The position numbers and the translations under genes were made by a program. This document shows, one piece after another, positions 44,328 through 53,937 of a DNA stretch of 64,000 nucleotides. Source of the stretch: Brumimicrobium glaciale (GTDB lineage: Bacteria > Bacteroidota > Bacteroidia > Flavobacteriales_D > Crocinitomicaceae). The notes below the pieces were generated by a model that was given only the letters and a program-made list of their open reading frames with translations, was not told where the DNA came from and made no database searches. The stretch's first letter is position 1, and every line of letters begins with the position of its first letter. Location of the stretch: NCBI RefSeq assembly GCF_004152935.1, contig NZ_SETE01000007.1:62001-126000 (forward strand), given 5' to 3'.

Positions 44328-44949
44328 GGGCTACCAATATAGCTCGTTAATCCCTAATTTTAACGAAGTGTTTTTTCAATAATACAGCCGATAATCGCAT
44401 TAATTAATTTTATCTAGAGTTAAGCTTTAGCAAAAAGGAAGAAGGGATTCCTCAGTTGTTAAAATCTAAGATTTTCTCAACTATCGGAATGACAGTTCGT
44501 AGAGAAGTCTTTGGGGTAAAATTTGCTCAAGCTTCGCTTGAGCAAATTTTACCCCACCCAAGCCAACGAAAACCTGTCATTCCGATACATCGGCAAGCTC
44601 AGCACAAGTGGAGTGAAACGACGAGAAATCTCTTTTTAAATAATTACGACTTAGCTTGGTAACCCAATAATTAAATATAGCTACTTTAAACCCGATACAT
44701 ATGATTATCAGCTTAAAGCCAGATAATTCATTCGATTAATATGATAAAGCATTCATTTCATCTCATTTAACTACTAATGTTAACTTTCATATACTCACAA
44801 TAGATTAAATCTAAAATTGTCAACTTATTTCAATCAGCACTCTTCTTTGCTTTCTACTGAATACTCAATACTCAATACTGATATAAAACATTTCCTATTT
44901 TAATTGGTTATATCAGCAATGAAAGACTCAAATTATTTAAGTTTGTATT
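44328..44949. other. Intergenic region upstream of uvrB
   Basis: About 620 bp with no supportable gene. A palindromic repeat element fills about 44432-44640; the rest is AT-rich sequence without clear signals. Confidence 0.5.
44432..44640. repeat. Nested palindromic repeat element
   Basis: An inner perfect inverted repeat of 21 bp, TGGGGTAAAATTTGCTCAAGC (44512-44532), pairs with its complement at 44536-44556 across a 3-base loop. An outer 14-bp pair, TATCGGAATGACAG (44482-44495) and CTGTCATTCCGATA (44574-44587), encloses it. Both ends carry a similar GGATTCCTC/GAGAAATC border, so the whole element is about 200 bp. It resembles non-autonomous intergenic repeats seen across many bacteria with a GATTTCTC-GAATGACA signature. 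A 68-codon frame inside it is not a gene. Confidence 0.7.
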
Positions 44950-46941
44950 ATGGAATTTAAACTCGTTTCTCCTTTCGAACCAATGGGTGATCAACCGCAG
45001 GCGATTAAAGAATTAACTGCTGGTGTAAAAAGTGATATTGAACACCAAACTTTACTTGGTGTGACAGGAAGTGGAAAGACATTTACTATTGCAAATGTGA
45101 TTCAGCAAGTCAATAAACCAACATTGATCTTATCTCATAATAAGACATTGGCAGCTCAATTATACAATGAGTTTAAACAGTTTTTTCCAGAGAATTCTGT
45201 TGAATATTTCGTTTCTTACTACGATTATTATCAACCAGAGGCTTATTTACCCATTACAGACACTTTCATTGAAAAAGATTTAGCAATTAATGACGAGATT
45301 GAAAAACTTCGACTTTCAGCGACTTCTGCCCTACTTTCAGGTCGACGCGATGTAATTGTAGTTTCTTCTGTTTCTTGTATTTATGGTATTGGAAATCCAA
45401 ATGAATTTGAGAAAAGTATAATTCCAATTGCTGTTGGTGATACTATACTAAGAAATAAATTCCTGTTTAAACTAGTAGAAAACTTGTACTCACGTGCTGG
45501 AGATGAATTTAAACGTGGAACTTTTCGAGTAACTGGAGACACTGTTGATGTGCATTTGGCTTATGCGGATTATGCTTTACGCATTGAGTTTTGGGATGAT
45601 GATATCGAAGGAATTTACACAATTGATCCGGAAAGCAACGATGTAATAGATGAATTAAAATCTATCAATATTTATCCCGCAAATATTTTTGTGAGTTCAC
45701 CTGAAACAACAAAAGCGGCCATTGAATTCATTCAAGATGATATGGTTATTCAGGTGGAAAAATTTAAGGAAGAAGGGAAACAAGTCGAAGCAAAAAGATT
45801 ACTAGAACGAACAGAATATGATTTAGAAATGATCCGTGAATTGGGTTATTGCCAAGGAATTGAGAATTATTCTCGTTATTTCGATAAACGATTACCAGGA
45901 ACACGTCCTTTCTGTTTATTGGATTATTTTCCAGATGATTTCTTAATGGTGGTGGATGAAAGTCACGTAACACTTCCGCAAATTAGAGCAATGTATGGCG
46001 GTGACCGCGCAAGAAAAACCAATCTTGTAGAATATGGTTTCCGTTTGCAAGCGGCTATGGATAACCGACCGTTGAAATTTGAAGAGTTCCAATCGATTGT
46101 AAATCAGATTATATATGTGAGTGCTACTCCGGCAGATTTCGAAATTGAAATGTCTGATGGTGTCATTGTCGAACAAGTTATTCGTCCAACTGGATTGCTT
46201 GATCCAGAAATTGAAGTTCGTCCTAGTCTAAATCAAATTGATGATTTAATTGAAGAAATTCAAAAGCGAATTTTAATTAAAGAAAGAACTTTAGTAACCA
46301 CTTTAACCAAGAGAATGGCTGAGGAATTACAAAAGTATTTGGACAGAATGGGAATTCTTTGTCGTTATATCCACAGTGAAGTCGATACGCTAGAACGTGT
46401 TGAAATTCTACAGCAGTTAAGAGAAGGAGTTTTTGATGTGTTGATTGGAGTTAACTTATTACGTGAAGGTTTAGATTTACCAGAAGTAAGTTTAGTAGCA
46501 ATTCTTGATGCCGACAAAGAAGGATTCTTGAGAAACGAACGTTCATTAGTACAAACTGTTGGACGTGCAGCAAGAAACGTAAATGGAATGGTGATTATGT
46601 ATGCGGATAAAATGACCAAGTCAATGGAGCGTACAATTGAGGAGACTTACCGTAGACGAGCAATTCAAATTGCCTACAACGAAGAACACGGCATGGTTCC
46701 TACTGCATTGAACAAAACAAATCAGAATGCTTTCCAATACAGAACGGAAGAAGAAGACAACAGTATGATTGCGGCAGATCCTGTTGAACAATACATGGAC
46801 AAATCTCAATTAGAGAAAAGTATGAAGAATGCTGAACGTCAAATGAAAAAAGCAGCAAAAGATTTAGACTTTATGGAAGCTGCACGATTACGTGATGAAA
46901 TGTATCGTTTACAAAACTTGATGAAAGGGAAAGAAGAGTAA
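44950..46941 (+). CDS. uvrB: Excinuclease ABC subunit B
   Basis: 663 residues, normal length. GVTGSGKT Walker A at 37-44; the beta-hairpin region VEYFVSYYDYYQPEAYLP at about 80-97 that UvrB inserts between DNA strands; DESH helicase motif II in MVVDESHVTLP; GVNLLREGLDLPEVS and QTVGRAARN; and a C-terminal UVR domain (LEKSMKNAERQMKKAAKDLD then FMEAARLRDEM). It verifies DNA damage delivered by UvrA and recruits UvrC in nucleotide excision repair. Single gene here. Confidence 0.98.
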   Translation: MEFKLVSPFEPMGDQPQAIKELTAGVKSDIEHQTLLGVTGSGKTFTIANVIQQVNKPTLILSHNKTLAAQLYNEFKQFFPENSVEYFVSYYDYYQPEAYLPITDTFIEKDLAINDEIEKLRLSATSALLSGRRDVIVVSSVSCIYGIGNPNEFEKSIIPIAVGDTILRNKFLFKLVENLYSRAGDEFKRGTFRVTGDTVDVHLAYADYALRIEFWDDDIEGIYTIDPESNDVIDELKSINIYPANIFVSSPETTKAAIEFIQDDMVIQVEKFKEEGKQVEAKRLLERTEYDLEMIRELGYCQGIENYSRYFDKRLPGTRPFCLLDYFPDDFLMVVDESHVTLPQIRAMYGGDRARKTNLVEYGFRLQAAMDNRPLKFEEFQSIVNQIIYVSATPADFEIEMSDGVIVEQVIRPTGLLDPEIEVRPSLNQIDDLIEEIQKRILIKERTLVTTLTKRMAEELQKYLDRMGILCRYIHSEVDTLERVEILQQLREGVFDVLIGVNLLREGLDLPEVSLVAILDADKEGFLRNERSLVQTVGRAARNVNGMVIMYADKMTKSMERTIEETYRRRAIQIAYNEEHGMVPTALNKTNQNAFQYRTEEEDNSMIAADPVEQYMDKSQLEKSMKNAERQMKKAAKDLDFMEAARLRDEMYRLQNLMKGKEE

Positions 46942-47241
46942 TCAATCTAATAGTAAACACCAAAGCCTTTTTTTGAACAAATGTAAATCTTGTAATTTCA
47001 AAATTAAAGGTGTGTTATTTCAAAGTTCGACTCATGTAATTTCAAAGTTCAATACCTTATTGATAAAAAAAGCCGAGAATAAATAGAAAATATTCTTTCC
47101 AATTAAAATATGTACTGAATACAAATTTGAAAAAAGGAAAAGAATAATTAAATTTGTCCCATATATTGGCAATGATGTCTGCCCTGAACCGTCTCTATTG
47201 GACTGATGACTTCTATTTAAACTTTAATAAGGGTAATAATT
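46942..47241. other. Intergenic region between uvrB and the ClC gene
   Basis: About 300 bp. It contains three loose copies of ATTTCAAAGTTC (about 46992-47055) and the promoter of the next gene at 47126-47156; no gene is seen. Confidence 0.5.
47126..47156 (+). promoter_or_regulatory. Promoter of the ClC channel gene
   Basis: TTTG at 47126-47129, a 19-bp spacer and TAAATTTG at 47149-47156: a perfect TTTG-N19-TAnnTTTG. The predicted start is near 47163, about 80 bases upstream of the ATG. Confidence 0.7.
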
Positions 47242-48465
47242 ATGAAGTCGAAAATATCTAGAATAAGTCAATGGATCCTCATTGCATTTCTCATCTCTTT
47301 TGTTGCAGGTAGTATTTCAGCACTTTTCCTTGGAAGTTTATCAGCTGCAACTCAATTGCGAATTAATAATTCAATTTTCGTTTATCTTCTCCCAATCGGC
47401 GGACTATTGATTGGTCTAATGTATTATTTCGGATCAAAAGGTGTTGAAGGTGGCAATGATTATTTGATAAGAGAAATGCACCAACCCAAGCGACCAATTC
47501 ACTGGAAAATAATTCCTTTGGTGTTTATAGGAACTGTCGCTACACATTTATTTGGTGGATCAGCTGGTCGTGAGGGAACTGCCGTACAAATGGGTGGAGC
47601 GCTTGGTGATGCAATCACTCACTTTTTCAGTTGGACAAAAAAACACAGAAAACGATTATTGCGAATGGGTGTTGCTGCGGGATTCTCAGGGATTTTTGGG
47701 ACACCTCTTGCAGGAGCTATTTTCGCTTTTGAATTACCGAGAGACAAGAAATTCAAGATTGCAGATATAATTTGGGTACTCCTCTCTTCTTTTGGTGGTC
47801 ATTATTTCTGCATTATTTGGGGAACTCATCATACACAATATCCGATTGAAATATTCCCTTCAATTTCATGGTCAGCAGTTTTATCAACTATAATCGCTGG
47901 ATTGGCATTTGGAATTGCAGCTTATGCTTTTAGTAAATTCAAACATTTATTCACTCAGCTTTTTAGCAAAATTTCTATTCCTTATTTAAGACCAATGATT
48001 GGTGGAGTCGTTCTTTTATTTCTGTTTCTGACCTTTGATATAAAACCCTATTTAGGTTTAGGCATCCCAGAAATTCAATCTGCTTTTAATGAACCCATGA
48101 ATGAATATAGTTTTCTAATAAAACTACTACTTACTGCTTTAACTTTAGGAGCTGGATTCAAGGGCGGAGAAGCTACACCACTATTTTTCATTGGTGCAAT
48201 GTTAGGAAATCTATTGTTTTTGATTATTCCATTACCTGTGGATGTTCTTGCTGGAATTGGATTTGTAGCGGTTTTTGGAGCTGCAACTAACACTCCAATT
48301 GCAAGCACTTTAATTGGCGCGGAATTATTTGGATTCAATGGAATTCTTTATTTTGGATTAGCAAATGGTGTCGCTTATATGATTCATGGAAATACCAGTG
48401 TTTATAGCGATCAACAAATTCTTTTAAAGAAGAAATCCATTTTTAAACAAAAGAAAAGTCTATAA
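47242..48465 (+). CDS. ClC-type voltage-gated chloride channel/transporter
   Basis: 407 residues, about ten to twelve membrane helices. Selectivity-filter motifs are visible: GGSAGREGTAVQMGGALGD near 110-128 (gating Glu in GREGT; Thr replaces the usual Pro), GFSGIFGTPLAGAIFAFE near 150-167, and GFKGGEATPLFFIGAMLGN near 300-318. NTPIASTLIGAELFG lies near 350. There are no C-terminal CBS domains. It probably moves chloride or fluoride, possibly in exchange for protons. Ends at a clear terminator. Confidence 0.9.
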   Translation: MKSKISRISQWILIAFLISFVAGSISALFLGSLSAATQLRINNSIFVYLLPIGGLLIGLMYYFGSKGVEGGNDYLIREMHQPKRPIHWKIIPLVFIGTVATHLFGGSAGREGTAVQMGGALGDAITHFFSWTKKHRKRLLRMGVAAGFSGIFGTPLAGAIFAFELPRDKKFKIADIIWVLLSSFGGHYFCIIWGTHHTQYPIEIFPSISWSAVLSTIIAGLAFGIAAYAFSKFKHLFTQLFSKISIPYLRPMIGGVVLLFLFLTFDIKPYLGLGIPEIQSAFNEPMNEYSFLIKLLLTALTLGAGFKGGEATPLFFIGAMLGNLLFLIIPLPVDVLAGIGFVAVFGAATNTPIASTLIGAELFGFNGILYFGLANGVAYMIHGNTSVYSDQQILLKKKSIFKQKKSL

Positions 48466-48469
48466 AACT

Positions 48470-48508
48470 AAAACGTCCAACTCAATAAAGAATCGGACGT
48501 TTTAAAAC
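48470..48508 (+). terminator. Terminator of the ClC gene
   Basis: AAAACGTCC at 48470-48478 pairs with GGACGTTTT at 48495-48503 across a 16-base loop. The right arm ends in T residues; the following run is short. Confidence 0.6.
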
Positions 48509-48566
48509 TTTTTATAATCCAAGAAAACAATGTCAACTTGAATCGGAAATTAGTCTGAAATGAGAA

Positions 48567-48824
48567 TTATTGCATTTTATTCAAACGAATAGTCCAATCT
48601 TCTCTTGTTTTTTGAACTTTATCTTCAATTGCTTTAAAGTCTTTTTTATTCTCAGCTCTTTTGATTTCACCCATTATCTCTTCTTGGAAATCTGCAGCAT
48701 CATCGATAAAAGAATCAGATTCAGCTGTTTTTGAGTCATTAAACAATTGTACGCTGTAACATTCATCAACAACATCGTAAATCATTCCGTTGATGTTTTT
48801 TTTCAAGCCTCTAATATTTGCCAT
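48567..48824 (-). CDS. Small helical conserved hypothetical protein
   Basis: 85 residues, soluble, predicted helical, starting MANIRGLKKNINGMIYDVVD. Similar short proteins occur widely in Bacteroidota to my knowledge, but have no assigned function. It is convergent with the ClC gene. Confidence 0.7.
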   Translation of the reverse strand: MANIRGLKKNINGMIYDVVDECYSVQLFNDSKTAESDSFIDDAADFQEEIMGEIKRAENKKDFKAIEDKVQKTREDWTIRLNKMQ

Positions 48825-49126
48825 TTTTTATTTTTTTAAAGTGCATTGAGCACCGTTATTAAATCGAAGTAAAGTTAATCCTAAACTTTTACTATTCCGC
48901 ATTTTTTCTTGACTTGAATTAAAAATTAAAATTCACAAAAACATATACAACTGGTTATTAGCTCATTAAGTTAAATATTTAAACAATTGATATTTAGTTA
49001 AATAGTTGATTTATATTTGCGATTTATACAGCAGTAAATAAGTTGAAATTGTATTAAAAAATTATCCATTTTTAATTGGAGAGTAATAGAAATCGTCTTA
49101 ATTTTGGACTGTTTAAGATATAGAAT
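48825..49126. other. Intergenic region, no gene seen
   Basis: About 300 bp between divergent genes. A TATATTTG box at 49012-49019, with a TTG 22 bp upstream, could serve the DinB-like gene; otherwise nothing is seen. Confidence 0.4.
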
Positions 49127-49717
49127 ATGAAAGGATTTTTGACTGATGATTTGCTATTAAATTTAAGGAATATTACGGAATTAAACATTGCCTTAGTATC
49201 TAAGAAATGCACCCATCTAGGTGAAAATCAAATAAAATGGAAACCATCGAAAGACAGCTGGAACATTCAAGAAGTTTTGTCTCATCTCAATAGTTATTCC
49301 ACGTATTATCACCACGTTTTTATTGATAAAATTCAAAACACGAAATTCAGTAGTGTTAAAGAGAATTTTGTTCCATCACCTCTTGGAAGAAGCGCTTGGA
49401 GATCTATGAAATTAGGTCGATTAAATAATATCAAACGAAAATTTCGCGCTCCAAAAAACCTTAATCCATCAATTAGTCCTGAATTAATAGATTTAGAACC
49501 TGTTACTAATTTTGTAAAAAATCAACAAGAATTAATTATAATTCTAGAAGATGCAGAGAGAGTAAATTTGAAAAAAGTGAAGATTCCAATTTCTATTAGT
49601 AAAATGGTTCGTTTGAGATTGGGTGACGCTTTAATGTTTGTAATTTATCACAACGAAAGACATATTCAACAAGTAAAAAATATACTTGCGCATCCAAACT
49701 TCCCTAAAAAACAATGA
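49127..49717 (+). CDS. DinB-family putative metal-dependent protein
   Basis: 196 residues with the DinB-fold four-helix pattern. WKPSKDSWNIQEVLSHLNSY carries the first metal-ligand His, and IYHNERHIQQVKNIL near the C-terminus carries the other two. The family includes thiol-dependent transferases and DNA-damage-inducible proteins; the substrate here is unknown. It overlaps the NlpC/P60 gene start by four bases (ATGA). Confidence 0.85.
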   Translation: MKGFLTDDLLLNLRNITELNIALVSKKCTHLGENQIKWKPSKDSWNIQEVLSHLNSYSTYYHHVFIDKIQNTKFSSVKENFVPSPLGRSAWRSMKLGRLNNIKRKFRAPKNLNPSISPELIDLEPVTNFVKNQQELIIILEDAERVNLKKVKIPISISKMVRLRLGDALMFVIYHNERHIQQVKNILAHPNFPKKQ

Positions 49718-50496
49718 TTGCAGGCATAAAGGCAATTTGTAGTCTAGCAGTAATTCCTGTTAGATCGACACATGAGGATTCGTCTGAAATTGTCACACAA
49801 CTGCTTTTTGGCGAAATTGTCACTGTAATTGGTATTCATAATCAATGGGTAAAAATCAACATTCAGCAGGATAATTATGAGGGTTGGGTAGACAATAAAC
49901 AATTGATTAAAATTTCAGAAATCACTTTTGAGAAATTCAAAACGAACACGCAAAGACAACAAGAAAGTATTTTAACAATCATTACACCTTGGGGGAAACA
50001 AAATGTTTTACAAGGTTCTCCAATACTATCAAATTCAAAGTCTTTCAAAATAGATGATCTAGAATTTTCTTGGGCAAATGAAATTCCAACTCAAAAACTA
50101 GACTCAAATTTAAATTCAAATATTAAAGATTTAGCCCTCTCCTACTCCAATTCACCTTATTTATGGGGAGGACGAACAGCTTTTGGAATAGATTGCTCTG
50201 GATTTACACAGACTGTCTTTCATCAAGTAGGTTTATTTCTTCCTAGAGATGCTTCACAGCAATACTTAGAAGGAACAAAAGTAGATTTTGAACAACTAAA
50301 ATCTGGAGATCTTGCATTCTTCAAATCAGAAACAACAGGAAATATTCATCATGTTGGAATCGTTCTGCCTAATCAACAAATCATTCATGCACATGGAAGA
50401 GTTAGAATTGACACCTTGGATAAAGAAGGAATATACAATGAAAACAAAAAATATTATTCACATAAATTAATAAGCATAAATAATTATGGCACCTAA
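49714..50496 (+). CDS. C40 (NlpC/P60) peptidase with N-terminal SH3 domain
   Basis: 260 residues. An SH3-like domain spans about 5-65 (VRSTHEDSSEIVTQLLFGEI). The NlpC/P60 catalytic domain covers about 135-255, with Cys161 in GIDCSGFTQ, His213 in HHVGIVLP and His225 in IIHAHG; the triad is complete. There is no signal peptide, which points to a cytoplasmic role like YkfC-type dipeptidyl-peptidase in murein-peptide recycling. It is translationally coupled to the DinB-like gene. Confidence 0.9.
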   Translation: MIAGIKAICSLAVIPVRSTHEDSSEIVTQLLFGEIVTVIGIHNQWVKINIQQDNYEGWVDNKQLIKISEITFEKFKTNTQRQQESILTIITPWGKQNVLQGSPILSNSKSFKIDDLEFSWANEIPTQKLDSNLNSNIKDLALSYSNSPYLWGGRTAFGIDCSGFTQTVFHQVGLFLPRDASQQYLEGTKVDFEQLKSGDLAFFKSETTGNIHHVGIVLPNQQIIHAHGRVRIDTLDKEGIYNENKKYYSHKLISINNYGT

Positions 50497-50626
50497 AATG
50501 AACCAATCCACACCACCAAGTCTTGGATTATTTGTTCGAAACATTAAATTAGTGACAAAAGAAATCTATAGGATTTTAAATTCGAAATCGAAAATTGTTT
50601 ATATTGTCAATCCTAAGAAAAACTAG
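50486..50626 (+). CDS. Short basic ORF overlapping the NlpC/P60 gene end
   Basis: A 46-codon frame (ATG 50486, TAG 50624-50626) overlapping the last 11 bp of the peptidase gene. It is rich in Lys/Asn/Ser (MAPKMNQSTPPSLGLFVRNI at the start), with no recognised family. Overlap with the upstream gene allows coupling; its reality is uncertain. Confidence 0.3.
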   Translation: MAPKMNQSTPPSLGLFVRNIKLVTKEIYRILNSKSKIVYIVNPKKN

Positions 50627-50743
50627 ATTATTGAAGTTGAAAGGCTGTAAAGCTCAAGGTAGATATTCCACCTTCTTACACCAAACAACTTCGTAATTAT
50701 ACAAGATTGATTACTATTTATAATTTGAAAAAAAACATAAAGA

Positions 50744-52018
50744 ATGAAAAGAGATAAGGAGATCTTTGATTTAATTGGACTTGAAAAAGAACGTCAAATC
50801 AACGGAATTGAATTAATTGCATCTGAAAACTTTGTTAGTGATGAAGTAATGGAAGCAATGGGTTCTGTTTTAACCAACAAATATGCGGAAGGTCTTCCGG
50901 GAAAAAGATATTATGGAGGTTGTGAAATTGTTGATCAAGTTGAACAATTAGCAATTGATAGATTGTGTAAATTATTTGGTGCAGAATGGGCTAACGTTCA
51001 ACCGCACTCAGGTTCTCAAGCCAATGCTGCAGTGATGTTAGCTTGTTTACAACCGGGAGATAATATCCTAGGGTTTGATCTTTCTCACGGAGGACACCTT
51101 ACTCATGGTTCTTCTGTTAATTTCTCAGGAAAATTATACAACCCACACTTCTACGGAGTTGATAAAGAAACTGGTCGTATCGATTACGAAGCATTAGAAA
51201 AGAAAGCAGTAGAAGTAAAACCAAAAATGATTATTGTTGGCGCTTCTGCATACAGTAGAGATTGGGATTACGCAAGAATTCGTAAAGTTGCTGACAAAGT
51301 GGGCGCTTTAATTTTAGCCGATATTTCACATCCCGCTGGAATGATTGCAACCAAACTATTGGCAAATCCAATGGAGCATTGTCATATCGTGACTTCAACA
51401 ACACATAAAACTTTACGTGGACCCCGTGGAGGAATTATTATGCTAGGAAAGAACTTTGACAATCCTTTTGGAATCCGTTGGAAAAATGGGAACTTAAGAT
51501 CGATGGCATCAATGTTAGATGCAGCTGTTTTCCCAGGAACTCAAGGTGGACCTTTGGAACATGTTATTGCATCAAAAGCAATCGCATTTGGAGAAGCATT
51601 GGATCCTAAATTTACTGATTACCAAAAACAAGTAGCAGCAAATGCAAAAGTTATGGCTGCAGAATTCGTAAAATTAGGATATAAAATTATTTCTGGTGGA
51701 ACGGATAACCACAGTATGTTAATTGACTTACGTTCTAAAGGAATTACCGGAAAAGATGCTGAAATTGCATTGAACGATGCGCACATAACAGTAAATAAGA
51801 ACATGGTTCCTTTTGATACTGAATCTCCATTTGTAACTTCTGGAATTCGTATTGGAACACCAGCAATTACTACAAGAGGATTAAAAGAAAATGATATTCC
51901 GAAAATTGTAGAATTGATGGACAAAGTGATGACAAACATGAATAACGAAGCAATAACAAAAGAAGTTATCACTGAAGTTAAACAAATGATGTCTGGTCAC
52001 CCATTATTCAAATATTGA
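50744..52018 (+). CDS. glyA: Serine hydroxymethyltransferase
   Basis: 424 residues, normal length. Hallmarks: [14 protein letters not shown] at 22-35, [16 protein letters not shown] at 46-61, [10 protein letters not shown] at 88-97, the PLP-binding region [13 protein letters not shown] with Lys222, and [18 protein letters not shown] near 366-383. It interconverts serine and glycine with tetrahydrofolate, the main source of one-carbon units. A terminator follows. No glycine or folate riboswitch is recognisable in the 118 bp upstream. Confidence 0.98.
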   Translation: MKRDKEIFDLIGLEKERQINGIELIASENFVSDEVMEAMGSVLTNKYAEGLPGKRYYGGCEIVDQVEQLAIDRLCKLFGAEWANVQPHSGSQANAAVMLACLQPGDNILGFDLSHGGHLTHGSSVNFSGKLYNPHFYGVDKETGRIDYEALEKKAVEVKPKMIIVGASAYSRDWDYARIRKVADKVGALILADISHPAGMIATKLLANPMEHCHIVTSTTHKTLRGPRGGIIMLGKNFDNPFGIRWKNGNLRSMASMLDAAVFPGTQGGPLEHVIASKAIAFGEALDPKFTDYQKQVAANAKVMAAEFVKLGYKIISGGTDNHSMLIDLRSKGITGKDAEIALNDAHITVNKNMVPFDTESPFVTSGIRIGTPAITTRGLKENDIPKIVELMDKVMTNMNNEAITKEVITEVKQMMSGHPLFKY

Positions 52019-52030
52019 AATAAAATTCAA

Positions 52031-52066
52031 AAAAGGGCATTTGATTTTTCATTTGCTCTTTTTTAT
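52031..52066 (+). terminator. Terminator of glyA
   Basis: AAAAGGGCA at 52031-52039 pairs with TGCTCTTTT at 52054-52062 (one G-T pair), followed by more T residues. Confidence 0.75.
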
Positions 52067-52168
52067 TTAATTTAACTTGGCTTTGCAAGAAGACTTAAAA
52101 ATCTTTAGTTTTCTTGTGGAAACTAACAAAATTATCTTGCTCGCTTAACAATTTTCAAATCAAAGAAT

Positions 52169-52555
52169 ATGAAAACCTTAAACGAAAATTTTGCAAAGAG
52201 ACTTATTCCACTCGTTGATAAAGTATCAGATAATGATCCTATTCACAGCAGTAATGAACAAGCTTTGTTTATCTATTTTAATTATGGTTTCGAGACAACA
52301 GATGAACTTTACAGTTTGATGTATAAAATTATCGATATTATAAAAGCAAAATGTTTAGGGGTTTACGATGGTAATGAACTGGCATTAGATCACAGTGATG
52401 GAATAATGTATCTGTATGGATCTAGCGCTGAAAAATTATACAACGAAATAAAACCAATTCTTGAACAAACAAGCTTTATGAAAGGCGCAAAAATAAATAT
52501 GAGATTCGGTCCTTTGGAAAGCAGAACAAATGAAATAACTATTCAACTCAAATAA
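52169..52555 (+). CDS. Small conserved protein, paralogue of the nuclease-linked protein
   Basis: 128 residues, soluble. Its C-terminal half, GVYDGNELALDHSDGIMYLY then GSSAEKLYNEIKPILEQTSF and MRFGPL, matches that of the protein at 27245-27640, so the two are paralogues. The shared pattern is YDG-x-E-x-A-x-D, Y-x-YG, KL, I-x-P-x-LE-x-T and FGPL. No neighbouring nuclease is present here; it stands alone between glyA and fumarylacetoacetase. Confidence 0.7.
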   Translation: MKTLNENFAKRLIPLVDKVSDNDPIHSSNEQALFIYFNYGFETTDELYSLMYKIIDIIKAKCLGVYDGNELALDHSDGIMYLYGSSAEKLYNEIKPILEQTSFMKGAKINMRFGPLESRTNEITIQLK

Positions 52556-52588
52556 AGAATTTTAATCAATAAGTAGGAGCCGATTGTC

Positions 52589-52619
52589 TTTGATGAATCG
52601 AAAGACTTTAGTATTTTTG
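52589..52619 (+). promoter_or_regulatory. Promoter of the fumarylacetoacetase gene
   Basis: TTTG at 52589-52592, a 19-bp spacer and TATTTTTG at 52612-52619: a full consensus match. The start would be near 52626, 22 bases before the ATG at 52648, which excludes the TTG at 52621 as a likely start. Confidence 0.7.
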
Positions 52620-52647
52620 CTTGAAACAATATCAAATCAAAAATAAA

Positions 52648-53919
52648 ATGATTAAAGCAAACGACCCGTCATTAAAATCTTGGATTGAGGTGGATGGAAA
52701 CTCAGACTTTCCTATTCAAAATTTACCTTTTGGAATTTTCAAAACAGGACAAGATAAAGCCCGTGTTGGTTCTAGAATTGGAAATAAAGTAATTGACTTA
52801 AATGCCCTATATGTATTGGGTTATTTTAAGAATTTACCTTTTGAACAATCAGACTTTCAAACAGATGCTTTGAATACAATAATGAAGAAAGGTAAAGAGG
52901 CTACAACTGATTTAAGAAACCGATTGTCGAAGTTGTTTGACGAAAAACATACTGATTTATCAAATAACAATCACCATGTTGAACAAGTACTCATTGACGT
53001 TGACCAAGTGGAAATGTTGATGCCTGTTCAAGTTGGAGATTATACAGATTTTTACTCTTCTAGAGGTCACGCAACAAACGTGGGAACTCTATTTAGAGAT
53101 CCTGCAAATGCACTTTTACCAAATTGGCTTTGGATTCCTGTTGGATACCACGGAAGAGCGAGTTCAATTATACCAAGTGAACAAATGATTAAACGTCCAA
53201 AAGGACAAACAAGACCAAATGATGATCAAGATCCAGTTTTCGGAGCTTCTAAATTATTGGATTTTGAATTAGAAATGGCTTTTGTAACTTTTGACGGGAA
53301 GCCATTAGGAGAAAACATTACAACTGCTGAAGCAAGCGACTATATTTTTGGAATGTGCATCATGAACGATTGGTCTGCACGTGATATTCAAAAATGGGAA
53401 TATGTTCCACTAGGACCGTTCTTAGCAAAAAGTTTTGCTTCTTCTATTTCTCCTTGGATTGTAACAATGGATGCTTTGGAACCATTTAAAACAGAAGGTC
53501 CAAAACAAGATCCGAAAGTTCTTCCTTATTTAGAGTATGAAGGTGATTTCCATTATGACATCAACTTAGAAGTTGGAATTAAACCAGAAAATAGCGAGGA
53601 AACTACAGTTTGTAATTCAAACTACAAGTACATGTACTGGAATATGGCGCAGCAATTAGCTCACCACACCATAAATGGATGCAATATTCGTTGTGGAGAC
53701 ATGATGGCTTCAGGAACAATTTCAGGAGATGACCACAGCTCTTTCGGTTCAATGTTAGAGTTATCATGGAGAGGTTCAAAGCCTATCAAAATGAAAGATG
53801 GTTCAGAGCGTAAATTCATCAATGACAATGATACCGTGATTATGCGTGGACATTGTAATGCAAATGGTGTACGTATTGGATTTGGAGAAGTGTCTACAAA
53901 AGTGTTACCAGCACAATAA
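52648..53919 (+). CDS. fahA: Fumarylacetoacetase
   Basis: 423 residues from ATG 52648; an upstream TTG at 52621 would lie before the predicted transcript start. Family blocks: VGDYTDFYSSRGHATNVGTL (metal ligand Asp and catalytic His), PVGYHGRASSI, FELEMAF (Glu ligands), NDWSARDIQKWEYVPLGPFL and SGDDHSSFGSMLEL. It hydrolyses 4-fumarylacetoacetate to fumarate and acetoacetate, the last step of tyrosine catabolism. A RelA/SpoT gene follows 18 bp later, so the two may share a transcript. Confidence 0.95.
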   Translation: MIKANDPSLKSWIEVDGNSDFPIQNLPFGIFKTGQDKARVGSRIGNKVIDLNALYVLGYFKNLPFEQSDFQTDALNTIMKKGKEATTDLRNRLSKLFDEKHTDLSNNNHHVEQVLIDVDQVEMLMPVQVGDYTDFYSSRGHATNVGTLFRDPANALLPNWLWIPVGYHGRASSIIPSEQMIKRPKGQTRPNDDQDPVFGASKLLDFELEMAFVTFDGKPLGENITTAEASDYIFGMCIMNDWSARDIQKWEYVPLGPFLAKSFASSISPWIVTMDALEPFKTEGPKQDPKVLPYLEYEGDFHYDINLEVGIKPENSEETTVCNSNYKYMYWNMAQQLAHHTINGCNIRCGDMMASGTISGDDHSSFGSMLELSWRGSKPIKMKDGSERKFINDNDTVIMRGHCNANGVRIGFGEVSTKVLPAQ

Positions 53920-53937
53920 TTATATTACAAGAACTGA

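Noticed and set aside
44456-44662. 68-codon frame upstream of uvrB
   Set aside because: It lies entirely within the palindromic element and encodes its inverted repeats.
44938-44945. TAAGTTTG promoter box just before uvrB
   Set aside because: It would place the transcript start inside the coding region and lacks a TTTG partner 19 bp upstream.
50627-50743. Riboswitch upstream of glyA
   Set aside because: Only about 118 bp, AT-rich, with no recognisable conserved riboswitch core or terminator/antiterminator pair.
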